Positions 51,057-59,306 of a DNA stretch of 64,000 bases are shown here, one piece after another (the stretch's first letter is position 1; every line of letters begins with the position of its first letter). Under the pieces are notes generated by a model. That model saw nothing but the letters and a program-made list of their open reading frames with translations. It was not told the DNA's origin and did no database searches. Location: contig NZ_NOXG01000001.1 of NCBI RefSeq assembly GCF_003207955.1, positions 446,128-510,127 on the forward strand, written 5' to 3'. Source of the stretch: Novacetimonas pomaceti. Its GTDB lineage: Bacteria > Pseudomonadota > Alphaproteobacteria > Acetobacterales > Acetobacteraceae. A program made the translations under genes and the position numbers.

Positions 51057-52199
51057 TTACGCAGGCGCTTCGACGGCCTTCAGCCTTGTCCCCGTGACGC
51101 GTTCTATGTCCTTGAGCATCTGCCGTTCATCGGGCGCGCACAGCGACAGGGCGCTGCCCTGCCGGCCCGCGCGCGCGGTGCGTCCGATGCGATGGACGTA
51201 GGATTCGGGCTGTCGGGGGATGTCATAGTTCACGACAAGCGTGACATCCTCCACGTCAATGCCGCGTGCCATGACATCCGTGGCGATCAGGACATCCAGC
51301 CTGTGCGCCCTGAAATCACGCAGCGTCCGTTCGCGCCGCGCCTGGGTATGCCGGCCATGCATGACCCCGCAGGGGATATCCCGGCCCAGGGCATTCATCA
51401 GGTCATCCGCCTGCTGCTGGGTATGGGTAAAGATCAGGACACGTCGCGCCGTATGGGTGGAAAGGAAGGAAACCAGCGCGGAAAGCTTGCGCCTGAGGGG
51501 AACGAACATCACCTGCTGGCGGATGCGGGGCGGGGGGGCGGATGTGGCGTCGACCGTTATCCTGACCGGCCTGTGCAGAAGCTTTCGGCCAAGGGCAATG
51601 ATCTCGTCGGGCATCGTCGCGGAAAACAGCAGCGTCTGGTGGGTGACAGGCAGGCGTGATGCGATGTCCAGCGTATCCTGCGCAAAGCCGAGGTCGAACA
51701 TGCGATCCGCCTCATCCACGACCAGGGCTGTTGTCGTATCAAGAACCACCGCCCCTTCGGACAGCAGGTCCAGCAGGCGCCCCGGCGTGGCGACCAGCAC
51801 GTCCGCCCCATCCTCCAGATCCCGCGCCTGACGTGCCTTGGGCAGGCCGCCGATGGCCACCGTGACGCGCAGGCCGGTGCCCCGGAAGCACGCCCGCCAT
51901 GTCCCGGCGGTCTGGTTCGCCAGTTCGCGGGTCGGGGAAAGGCATGCGATGCGCACGTTGCGGGGGCTGCGCGGTTGTGAGGCCGCCAGCAGGCGCTGGG
52001 TCAGGGGGGCGGCGAACGCAATGGTTTTCCCCGTTCCGGTGGGGGCCGCGCCCTCCACGTCGCGCCCCGCCAGAATCGGCGGGATCGCCTGAAGCTGGAT
52101 GGGGGACGGGATGCGTACCCCCATGCGCGACAGATTGTCGGTCAGGGGCGCGGTCAGGCCAAGATCGGCGAATGAAGGGGTGGGATCGTCGCTCATCAT
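51057..52199 (-). CDS. DEAD-box RNA helicase, short form
   Basis: A 380-residue helicase with the core motifs: Q motif VRIPSPIQLQA, I PTGTGKTIAF, Ia SPTRELANQ, II LVVDEADRMFDLGF, III FSATMPDEI, and VI HRIGRTARAGRQGSAL. It stops soon after the second RecA-like domain, without the Gly/Arg-rich tail of the other helicase in this window. It may be involved in rRNA maturation or RNA decay. Start is the first of two adjacent ATG codons. It is divergent from the ELM1-like gene. Confidence 0.92.
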   Translation of the reverse strand: MMSDDPTPSFADLGLTAPLTDNLSRMGVRIPSPIQLQAIPPILAGRDVEGAAPTGTGKTIAFAAPLTQRLLAASQPRSPRNVRIACLSPTRELANQTAGTWRACFRGTGLRVTVAIGGLPKARQARDLEDGADVLVATPGRLLDLLSEGAVVLDTTTALVVDEADRMFDLGFAQDTLDIASRLPVTHQTLLFSATMPDEIIALGRKLLHRPVRITVDATSAPPPRIRQQVMFVPLRRKLSALVSFLSTHTARRVLIFTHTQQQADDLMNALGRDIPCGVMHGRHTQARRERTLRDFRAHRLDVLIATDVMARGIDVEDVTLVVNYDIPRQPESYVHRIGRTARAGRQGSALSLCAPDERQMLKDIERVTGTRLKAVEAPA

Positions 52200-52271
52200 G
52201 CCAAGCCATACAGTGCTTTGTGCCGCGTGGAAAAGGGAAAGGGATTGACGCCATGATTCCGCCTGCGCCAG

Positions 52272-53258
52272 ATGCGGGACATGATGTGTCCTTCCATGGA
52301 TGATGGCGGCCCGCGTGATGCGGTGGGGGTTGTCGCCGAAGATTTTGCCGGCATGAAATCCCAGGCATTCGGGCTGGCGCGGCGCGCGGGACTGCATCCC
52401 GTCCTGTGCCCGGTCACGGTCCGTGCCGGCTGGCGAAGACTGCCGGCGTCATGGTGGCCGATGCCCCTGCGTGCGATCCGTCCCCTCGACATTCCGCCCG
52501 GCTGCATGGAACCCTCCGGCCTGATGATCAGCATCGGCGGGACGGGCGGGGCGATTGGCGCCGCCCTGCGCGCGCGGGGTGGCCGGGTCGTGCAGATCCA
52601 GAATCCGCGCATGCCGCTGCGCCGGTTCGATCTGGTCATCGCCAACCGGCATGATGAAATCTCCGGCCCGAATGTCCTTCTTTCCCGCACGGCGCTGCAC
52701 GGCGTTTCCCCCGCTCGCCTGGCGGAGGCACGGCGGATATGGACGCCGCGCCTTGCGCATCTGCCTCGTCCGCTAATCAGTGTCCTTGTCGGGGGAGGGA
52801 ACGGGCGTTTCAGGCTGGGGACGGACGAAGCCCACGCCATCGCGGCGCAACTGGGGCGGATGATGGATCGCGATGGCGTGGGGATCGCCGTAACCCCGTC
52901 GCGTCGGACCGGGGCGCAGGCCCGCGAAATCCTGTCGCGCGCCCTGTCGCCCAGGGGGGCATGGGTGTGGGACATGACAGGCGAGAATCCCTATCTGGGC
53001 CTTGTGGCCTGCGCCGATGCAATCATTGTTACGTCCGACAGCATTTCAATGGTGTCGGAGGCGGTGGCGACAGATGTGCCGGTCATGGTGATCCCGCTGC
53101 CGGGCAGGTCCCGGCGGATCGGCCTGTTCCTGAACGACCTGTCCCGCGCGGGCCGCATCCGCATGTTCGATGGCCGCATGCAGGACTGGAGTGTGCGCCC
53201 ACTGGATGACACGCCGCTCATGGTCGATGAGATGCGCCACAGGCTGCAGCTGAAATGA
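52272..53258 (+). CDS. ELM1/DUF1022-like protein, putative nucleotide-sugar-type fold
   Basis: A 328-residue protein resembling the ELM1-like (DUF1022) family, named for a plant mitochondrial fission factor and of unclear function in bacteria. Typical features are MISIGGTGGAIGAAL, VQIQNPRMPLRRFDLVIANRHDE, SVLVGGGNGRFRLG and the late VTSDSISMVSEAVATDVPVMVIPLPG, which resembles the nucleotide-sugar-binding part of GT-B glycosyltransferases. So a sugar-transfer role is possible, but not shown. Starts at 52272, 52284 or 52296 are equally likely. It lies 48 bases before the 629-residue unknown gene on the same strand. Confidence 0.8.
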   Translation: MRDMMCPSMDDGGPRDAVGVVAEDFAGMKSQAFGLARRAGLHPVLCPVTVRAGWRRLPASWWPMPLRAIRPLDIPPGCMEPSGLMISIGGTGGAIGAALRARGGRVVQIQNPRMPLRRFDLVIANRHDEISGPNVLLSRTALHGVSPARLAEARRIWTPRLAHLPRPLISVLVGGGNGRFRLGTDEAHAIAAQLGRMMDRDGVGIAVTPSRRTGAQAREILSRALSPRGAWVWDMTGENPYLGLVACADAIIVTSDSISMVSEAVATDVPVMVIPLPGRSRRIGLFLNDLSRAGRIRMFDGRMQDWSVRPLDDTPLMVDEMRHRLQLK

Positions 53259-53306
53259 CGTATGAATAACGCGTGTTTTCAGAAGGTAATTGTGACATAA
53301 GCAGAC

Positions 53307-55196
53307 ATGCTCGATATCCGCACCTTTGATGCACGCACCGGCGGCAATATCGCCTACAAGGCATTTTCCCATCCGCTGGCGGCCGAGCGACTGGCGGCGC
53401 TGGTGCGCAGGTTTCAGGCGGAAGGACCCATTGCGATCTATGACCCGGCGGGGCATGCGCGGACCCTTCTGGCGCTGTTGCCCGGTGACGTCCAGATCGA
53501 GGGGATTTATGTCCATGATAGCCTGAAAATCGGGGAACATATCGCACAGCAGCATGTGGCGCGTCCCCTGACGGCATTGCCGCGGGCACGGGTGCGCGTG
53601 GTCTGGGCGCTCGATTTCGAGCGCGAGCGGGCCTGCGCCAGACTGCGCGACATACTGCCGGCGGAGATGGAGATCTTTACACTGTCGGACATCCGGTTGC
53701 CCGATGACATGCTGACAGTAAGGAACACCTATCTCGATCGCCTGAATTTCGCGGTCAACCATGCTTTTTTCCGCGATGCGGACGGGCTGTCCACCCGGGT
53801 GGTCACCACGAATTACTGGGCGCGTTACGGGGCGGGGAATGTCCGGTTATGGCTGCGGCTGTTTGATGAGGATGGCCGCCCCCTTGCCACCTGGACCGAA
53901 GGCCCCTTTGCGCCGGAACAGTCGATCGTGCTGGAAAGCGGCGCGATCCGGCGTCGTTTCGGCCTGAACGCGTTTGTAGGGCAGCTTTTCATTCACGTGC
54001 TGGATGTCGCGGGACATGATGTCGTGAAATATGCCCTTGAAATTCAGGGGACGGGCGCGCGCGATACGCTTTCCGTCACGCATGACGCCAATGCCTGGCC
54101 CGCGCGGTGTTACGCCAACCTGCCTGCCCCGCGTGAGGGGGAAAAGGTGGTCCTGTGGGTCCAGAACAGCCACGCGGTGCCCATTCCCGCCGGGACAATG
54201 GCGCTGAACCGCATGGGGCGCGGCAACCGGTTTTCCATCGACCGGACCGTTGGGCCGTATGAAACCGTTGGCCTGTGCGTAAATGACTGCCTGCCGGACA
54301 TGCGCTGGCCCGGACAGCTTGAATTCCATAGCGGTCAGCATGTCGTGCGGCCACGTTACGAAATCTGCTCGGGTGGTTCGAACCGTATCGCGCACCTGAA
54401 TGTCGAACGCGCCGATCTGGTGGCCGATCCGCATATTGCCCATCTTCCGCCTGAATTTTTCGGGCGCGGCTACCTCCTCCCGTTTCCCGTTCCCGATCCC
54501 GCGCGCTACATCACGACCGTGCAGCCCACGCCAATGTCACAGGCGCTTGGCACCATGCCGGTGCGTATCGACTGTTTCGATCAGGAGGGGCGTCAGGCAG
54601 GATCGCGTTTCCTGGGGTGCCTGGCGCGTGACCATGACGTGGCGCAGGACCTGTCCGCCATTACCGGGCAGGCGGGCCATGGGGAACTGGTTTACGATTT
54701 TCGCGACGGAGGGGAGGCGGATGGCTGGCTGCATGCGCTGATAAGGTATGAGGACCGTCAGACGGGCCATGTCGCCGAAACCAGTTTCGGGGCGCATATT
54801 TTCAATACGGTCATGACGTACCGCAATGAACCGCAATCCTATTCCGGTCCCCCGCCGGGCCTTACCACGCGTCTGTTCCTGCAGGCCGGGGCAGGACATC
54901 CGCCATGTTTCTGCCACCTGATCTATCCCGTTTCCGGGACATGGCATGCCGCGTCCCGGACGCAGCTGGTCCTGCATGATGAAAAAGGCCGCAGGCTGGC
55001 GGAAGAACCGCTCAGCATTCCCGCGCGCGGCTCGGTCACGCTCTGGCCCCATCGCATTTTCGGGACCGATGCCATCGAACGGGCAGGCAGCGGGGGATAT
55101 GTCATGATCCGGGACACGTCGTGCCGCCTGTTCGGATATCATGGCCGCATGCAGGAAGACGGAACCTTCTCGCTCGATCATATGTTCGGATTCTGA
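53307..55196 (+). CDS. Large uncharacterised protein with internal beta-type repeats
   Basis: A 629-residue protein that I do not recognise. The N-terminal part (about 1-135) has a Rossmann-like pattern: GPIAIYDPAGHARTLLALLP, then IEGIYVHDSLKIG and ARVRVVWAL. The rest appears beta-rich and contains three copies of the motif [LC][FH]DxxGR at LFDEDGR (185-191), CFDQEGR (423-429) and LHDEKGR (556-562). Each is followed by a similar hydrophobic stretch. No signal peptide or membrane segment is seen, so it is probably cytoplasmic. It follows the ELM1-like gene by 48 bases, suggesting a joint role, perhaps in glycan synthesis, but this is inference. Confidence 0.7.
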   Translation: MLDIRTFDARTGGNIAYKAFSHPLAAERLAALVRRFQAEGPIAIYDPAGHARTLLALLPGDVQIEGIYVHDSLKIGEHIAQQHVARPLTALPRARVRVVWALDFERERACARLRDILPAEMEIFTLSDIRLPDDMLTVRNTYLDRLNFAVNHAFFRDADGLSTRVVTTNYWARYGAGNVRLWLRLFDEDGRPLATWTEGPFAPEQSIVLESGAIRRRFGLNAFVGQLFIHVLDVAGHDVVKYALEIQGTGARDTLSVTHDANAWPARCYANLPAPREGEKVVLWVQNSHAVPIPAGTMALNRMGRGNRFSIDRTVGPYETVGLCVNDCLPDMRWPGQLEFHSGQHVVRPRYEICSGGSNRIAHLNVERADLVADPHIAHLPPEFFGRGYLLPFPVPDPARYITTVQPTPMSQALGTMPVRIDCFDQEGRQAGSRFLGCLARDHDVAQDLSAITGQAGHGELVYDFRDGGEADGWLHALIRYEDRQTGHVAETSFGAHIFNTVMTYRNEPQSYSGPPPGLTTRLFLQAGAGHPPCFCHLIYPVSGTWHAASRTQLVLHDEKGRRLAEEPLSIPARGSVTLWPHRIFGTDAIERAGSGGYVMIRDTSCRLFGYHGRMQEDGTFSLDHMFGF

Positions 55197-55323
55197 GGGC
55201 AGGGGCAGGCCCGTGGCGCAGGGCTGGGTATTGCGCTTTTCACGTAACCCCGCCATGCCAATGCGTTCCTTATCCATGTGTCACGGACACGATAGGATGG
55301 CGGGATAACAAAGGACCATCAAC

Positions 55324-55566
55324 ATGACCGATTCACATACACCCTCTGCCACCGAACACCTTCAGAAGCTGGCGGCCCGTGGGCATCATGAGCCCAAGCT
55401 GCTGACGCGTGAAGAAATCACCATGCTGGCCGCCCACGTTGGCAAGGAACATGCCGGCGTGGAAAAGGAAATCGCCAAGAAGGCCGAACATAACCCCGAA
55501 GGCGTGACGGCGGAAGAACTGCGTACGCTGTGCAGCCACATCATGGGCGAAAAAAAGGTCCGCTGA
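55324..55566 (+). CDS. Small hypothetical protein, 80 residues
   Basis: I do not recognise a family. It is predicted all-helical and charged: TEHLQKLAARGHHEPKLLTREE, then VGKEHAGVEKEIAKKAEHNP and ending GEKKVR. There is no signal peptide or membrane helix. An AAGGACCATCAAC ribosome site precedes the ATG. It lies alone after the 629-residue gene with a 127-base gap. The sequence composition is coherent, so it is probably real. Confidence 0.6.
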   Translation: MTDSHTPSATEHLQKLAARGHHEPKLLTREEITMLAAHVGKEHAGVEKEIAKKAEHNPEGVTAEELRTLCSHIMGEKKVR

Positions 55567-55768
55567 TCCGGGCCGGGACCTGTGTGATCCGTTCGCATCA
55601 AAGGGACGGGTCACGCGGGGTTCAGTCGGGGGGACGGGACCATCATCATGATGGACCTTGCGCCCATGAATGACAGATGGAATGCGGATGCGCCAAAGTA
55701 TTCGCAAAGCGGAAACCAGAAATTTCTGCCTGGTTGGTCGTATTCAAATTGTCTGGGAAGGTTCCGGA
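55567..55768. other. Spacer before tRNA-Val
   Basis: About 200 bases between the 80-residue gene and the tRNA-Val 3' end. I see no supportable gene or strong terminator. Confidence 0.3.
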
Positions 55769-55843
55769 TGGTGGGTGCGACAGGGATTGAACCTGTGACC
55801 CCCGCCGTGTGAAGGCGATGCTCTACCGCTGAGCTACGCACCC
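55769..55843 (-). tRNA. tRNA-Val (anticodon CAC)
   Basis: A 75-base tRNA with encoded CCA. The acceptor GGGTGCG pairs with CGCACCC, followed by A and CCA. The D arm AGCTCAGCGGTAGAGC is standard. The anticodon stem TCGCC/GGCGG (one wobble) holds the loop TTCACAC with anticodon CAC (plus-strand 55809-55811). The T arm CACAGGTTCAATCCCTGT is intact. Confidence 0.95.
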
Positions 55844-55909
55844 ATCCGTGTCGGTGAGGTGTTATTAGTCGATCCTTTAACAGGATGCAAGCACCCCGGC
55901 GCAGGATTT

Positions 55910-57424
55910 TTACCTGCGCGCCGGACGTCGAAGACGATAGGCAAGGGCTTCGGCGATATGGGGCTGTCCGATATCCTCCATGGCCGCCAGATCCGCGATT
56001 GTCCGCGCCACACGCAAAAGCCTTGTATAACCGCGCGCCGACAGGCCCAGCCGTTCCGACGCCATGACGGCGTAATCGCGCGCGGCGGGCTGGATGGGAA
56101 ACAGTTCGATACTGGCTTCCGCATTGCGCAGGCCGTCCTGTCGACGTTTCTGCCGTTCATGGGCGGCGGCAACCCGTTCCGCCACGATGGCGCTGCGTTC
56201 CCCCCGGGCCATGCCCGCGATCTGGCCCAGCGGGACGGGTTCGACCCTGACGCACATATCCATGCGGTCCAGCAGGGGGCCGGAAATACGGGCCTGATAA
56301 TCCTCCCCACATCGCGGGGCCTTGCGGCATTCCTGCGCGGCATCGCCCAGATAACCGCAGCGACAGGGGTTCATCGCCGCGACAAGCTGGAAGCGGGCAG
56401 GGTAGGTCACATGGGCGGCTGCCCGCGCGATCGTAATGGACCCGGTTTCAAGGGGCTGGCGCAGCGTTTCAAGCGCATGCCGGGAAAATTCCGGGAATTC
56501 ATCCAAAAACAGGACGCCGCGATGCGCCAGGCTGACTTCGCCCGGCCGCGCCCTGGTGCCGCCGCCGCTCAGTGCCGCCTGGCTGGTGGAATGATGCGGG
56601 TCACGATAGGGCGGCCGCACGATGGGGTGACCATCATGCAGCATGCCGCTGACGCTGTGGATACGGCTGACCTCCAGAATTTCTTCTGTCGTCAGGTCCG
56701 GCAGGATACCGGGCAGGCGGGCGGCCAGCATGGATTTCCCGGCGCCGGGCGGCCCCGACATCAGAAGGGAATGCCCGCCCGCCGCCGCGATTTCCAATGC
56801 GCGCTTGGGGCTTTCCATGCCCCGGACATCCGCCAGATCCAGTTCCGGCACTGCTGCGACCTGTCGCGTGGGGATCGGAAGTTCGACCGGCGTCAGGACC
56901 TGATGGCCACGAAAATGATTGACGAGGGCAGGGAGGCTGTCCGCAGCAAGGATATCCATGTCCTCGCTGGCCCAGCGGGCCTCCACCCCCTGCGCGCGGG
57001 GACAGATCAGGCCCAGCGACAGTTCATGGGCGCTGATCCCGGCCGACAGCACCCCACGGACGGGATTGAGGCCGCCATCCAGCGACAGTTCACCCAATGC
57101 GGCATACCGCGCCAGCATGTCATAAGGCACGATCCCCATGGCGCAGAGCAGGGCGAGGGCGATCGGCAGGTCGAAATGCGACCCTTCCTTGGCAAGGTCA
57201 GCCGGCGCGAGATTTACGACAATCCGCTTGGCCGGCAGCGACAGTCCCATGGCGGACATCGCGGCGCGGACGCGTTCACGCGATTCCGCCACGGCCTTGT
57301 CCGGCAGGCCCACGATCAGGAATGATGGCAGCCCGGATGAAAGTTGCACTTCGACCTTAACGGGTGTGGCATCAATGCCACAGAACGCAAAGCCATGGAT
57401 ACATGCCAGCAAAGTGTCAGCCAT
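55910..57424 (-). CDS. comM: YifB/ComM-family Mg-chelatase-like AAA+ ATPase
   Basis: A 504-residue hexameric ATPase. In Vibrio and Haemophilus, ComM is a branch-migration helicase that helps integrate DNA during natural transformation. Features: N-terminal Lon-like domain with VEVQLSSGLPSFLIVGLPDKAVAESRERV, Walker A SGPPGAGKSMLAARLPG, the DEFPEFSRHALETLRQPLE segment, and the four-Cys-like CRCGYLGDAAQECRKAPRC. It is complete. It is preceded on the minus strand by an AT palindrome and a GT4 gene. The transformation role is inference, because no other com gene is in the window. Confidence 0.93.
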   Translation of the reverse strand: MADTLLACIHGFAFCGIDATPVKVEVQLSSGLPSFLIVGLPDKAVAESRERVRAAMSAMGLSLPAKRIVVNLAPADLAKEGSHFDLPIALALLCAMGIVPYDMLARYAALGELSLDGGLNPVRGVLSAGISAHELSLGLICPRAQGVEARWASEDMDILAADSLPALVNHFRGHQVLTPVELPIPTRQVAAVPELDLADVRGMESPKRALEIAAAGGHSLLMSGPPGAGKSMLAARLPGILPDLTTEEILEVSRIHSVSGMLHDGHPIVRPPYRDPHHSTSQAALSGGGTRARPGEVSLAHRGVLFLDEFPEFSRHALETLRQPLETGSITIARAAAHVTYPARFQLVAAMNPCRCGYLGDAAQECRKAPRCGEDYQARISGPLLDRMDMCVRVEPVPLGQIAGMARGERSAIVAERVAAAHERQKRRQDGLRNAEASIELFPIQPAARDYAVMASERLGLSARGYTRLLRVARTIADLAAMEDIGQPHIAEALAYRLRRPARR

Positions 57425-57668
57425 CAGTCAGAATTCAATCCGTGCGATCAGTGGAATTCCATGATGCAGGAATGTGGCGCCAAGCGCCAACCCGGTCATT
57501 CCGTCTGGCACATTTGTTGGCATAATATATATTATAGAACATTCGGCGCAGACCGGGCGGGAGGCGGTCCGCCGTGCGGCCATGTCGCACACAGGACGCC
57601 AGTTCCTGATCCGGCATCTGCCGGTTCCGCGCATCGTTCCTGACGCCCGTGGAACCGGCCTTTCCATA
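57425..57668. other. Spacer between the GT4 gene and comM
   Basis: A 244-base region that includes the AT palindrome and a small hairpin GGCGCCAAGCGCC. It is likely to hold the comM promoter and the end of the GT4 transcript. No gene is seen. Confidence 0.35.
57522..57535. promoter_or_regulatory. 14-base AT palindrome upstream of comM
   Basis: ATAATATATATTAT is a perfect palindrome in a GC-rich setting, about 98 bases upstream of the comM start. It could be a -10/promoter element or an operator for a dimeric protein. No partner site is seen. Confidence 0.3.
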
Positions 57669-58760
57669 TTATCGCAGCCCCGTTATGGCCTGAACCCGCT
57701 GCAGGATATCCATCCCCGTTTCGGTAAAGGCTTCCGGGCTGAACTTGGTGCAGACGAACTCCCGCGCCTTCTGTCCCATGGCATGCAGCTGTTCTGGCTG
57801 CGACAGCGCACGGATCAGCGCATCCGCCAGCGAAGGCGGATCATACGGGGCGGCGCACCAGCCGGTCCTCCCCTCCTGGATGGAGTAATTCATTTCCCCC
57901 ACGGTCGTGCCAACGACAGGAAGTCCGGCCTGCATGGCCTCATGCATGGCGATGCAGAACCCTTCCCAGCGCGAGGGCTGTACGTACATATGCTGTGACG
58001 CCAGGAAATCGTGCGTATCGCTGACGAAGCCCGGAAACCGGATCATGTCGAGGCCATGGGCCCTGCAGCGATCCTCTATGAAGGTGCGATGCCGTCCCTC
58101 GCCATGGACCGTGATTTCATAAGGCGGAAGCTCCACCCCCCTTTTCTTGATCAGGGCCAGCGCGGCGCATAGGTCGCCATATCCCTTTTCGCGCGACAGT
58201 CGCCCCAGGGAACCTATCCTGATGACCTCTCCCCTCGTCCAGGCATGGGCATGGGGGGCGTTCGGGGTCGCGCGGAAGATGGGCCAGCATGCCAGCCGAT
58301 CTTTCGGGACGCCCAGGCGTTCATGGGTCAGTTCCGTGACGAACTCGGAATCCCCGACCCAGAAACATGACAGCCGTCGCATGGATTGCAGCAGGCGAAG
58401 ATTGGCGGGCTTGAGGAAGGCGGAATGCTGCCAGCTGACCACCGGCCAGCGGTGACGCGCGCCCACTACCTGTCCCAGCAGGGCCGAACGGATCAGCGAA
58501 GTCCACAGAAGGTCGGGGCGCCATTGCGTAACCGCGTGATTGAGCCAGCGGAGCGTGCGCACGTGCTGCGTTTCGGTGAACGGGCAGATTTCGACGCGCA
58601 GCCCGGCCTCCTCCAGCCGGGGAAGCGCCAGTCCGTCGCGGCGTGACAGTACGAATATGGAAACCTCATGCCCGGCCTGACGAAAGACGGAAGTAATCGC
58701 GGGAACCGGAAAAGACGCGCCACCGCCTTCAAGGGAATTTATAATATAGGCAATGCGCAT
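57669..58760 (-). CDS. Glycosyltransferase family 4
   Basis: A 363-residue GT-B glycosyltransferase. The opening MRIAYIINSLEGGGASFPVPA is typical of GT4 with the Gly-rich loop. GSLGRLSREKGYGDLCAAL marks the second domain, and the E-x7-E motif is in WEGFCIAMHEAMQAGLPVVGT. The protein is probably peripheral at the inner membrane, adding a sugar to a lipid-linked or LPS acceptor. Donor and acceptor cannot be named. It stands alone, with the comM spacer downstream and a 330-base spacer to tRNA-Gln upstream. It may work with the O-antigen ligase and flippase elsewhere in the window. Confidence 0.85.
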   Translation of the reverse strand: MRIAYIINSLEGGGASFPVPAITSVFRQAGHEVSIFVLSRRDGLALPRLEEAGLRVEICPFTETQHVRTLRWLNHAVTQWRPDLLWTSLIRSALLGQVVGARHRWPVVSWQHSAFLKPANLRLLQSMRRLSCFWVGDSEFVTELTHERLGVPKDRLACWPIFRATPNAPHAHAWTRGEVIRIGSLGRLSREKGYGDLCAALALIKKRGVELPPYEITVHGEGRHRTFIEDRCRAHGLDMIRFPGFVSDTHDFLASQHMYVQPSRWEGFCIAMHEAMQAGLPVVGTTVGEMNYSIQEGRTGWCAAPYDPPSLADALIRALSQPEQLHAMGQKAREFVCTKFSPEAFTETGMDILQRVQAITGLR

Positions 58761-59089
58761 TACTCGTCAGGTTCCTGCCACGGGTTGTTGATGCGCGGTT
58801 TTAGCAAAAACGGCGCAAAAAACACTACTGGCTGAATGACAATCGGTCATGTCACGTTATGAATCAGAGTCTGTCGTTCATGAACGGGGGAACCTGTCGG
58901 GATGCATGCGCGGTTTTTTCGCAACGTGTGCACATGAAAAGGGCTCCGCAGGAAGTCGCCCTTCCCCGGGTCGGGAGTTCTCCATCGCGGGCCAGACGGC
59001 CATTTGCGCAGATTTTTTCATGCACGATGGCGTCCCGACATGCAGTTCTGCCTGTCATGGATGGCTATGTCATGATTTCATGATGGAAA
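58761..59089. other. Gene-poor spacer between the GT4 gene and tRNA-Gln
   Basis: A 329-base region. Frames are open on the plus strand, but one runs into the antisense of tRNA-Gln and ends in text typical of a spurious translation of a tRNA, and the others lack start context. I see no supportable gene. It contains T-runs and short hairpins and probably holds the GT4 promoter. Confidence 0.4.
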
Positions 59090-59163
59090 TGGCTGGGGGA
59101 CCTGGATTCGAACCAGGGCTGACCGGGTCAGAGCCGGTAGTTCTACCGCTAAACTATCCCCCA
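59090..59163 (-). tRNA. tRNA-Gln (anticodon CTG)
   Basis: A 74-base tRNA with encoded CCA. The acceptor TGGGGGA pairs with TCCCCCA, followed by G and CCA. The anticodon stem ACCGG/CCGGT holds the loop CTCTGAC with anticodon CTG (plus strand 59129-59131). The T arm CCTGGTTCGAATCCAGG is intact. The 5' T-A acceptor pair is normal for Gln tRNAs. Confidence 0.95.
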
Positions 59164-59306
59164 GCAGGTCTGCCCTGATCGGCAGAGGCGCTGTCGTTGC
59201 GGTGAGGGGGTGATAGCACCGGGTCCGGGGGTGCGCAACCATCTTTTTTCGATCTTTTCACGCAATCACATATTTGACTTGCGTTTAATGCAGGACAGTC
59301 CCCACA

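Noticed and set aside
58849..59178. A 109-codon plus-strand frame upstream of ppx
   Set aside because: Its C-terminal part is the translation of the antisense strand of tRNA-Gln (text like GFEPGLTGSEPVVLPLNY), a known artefact.
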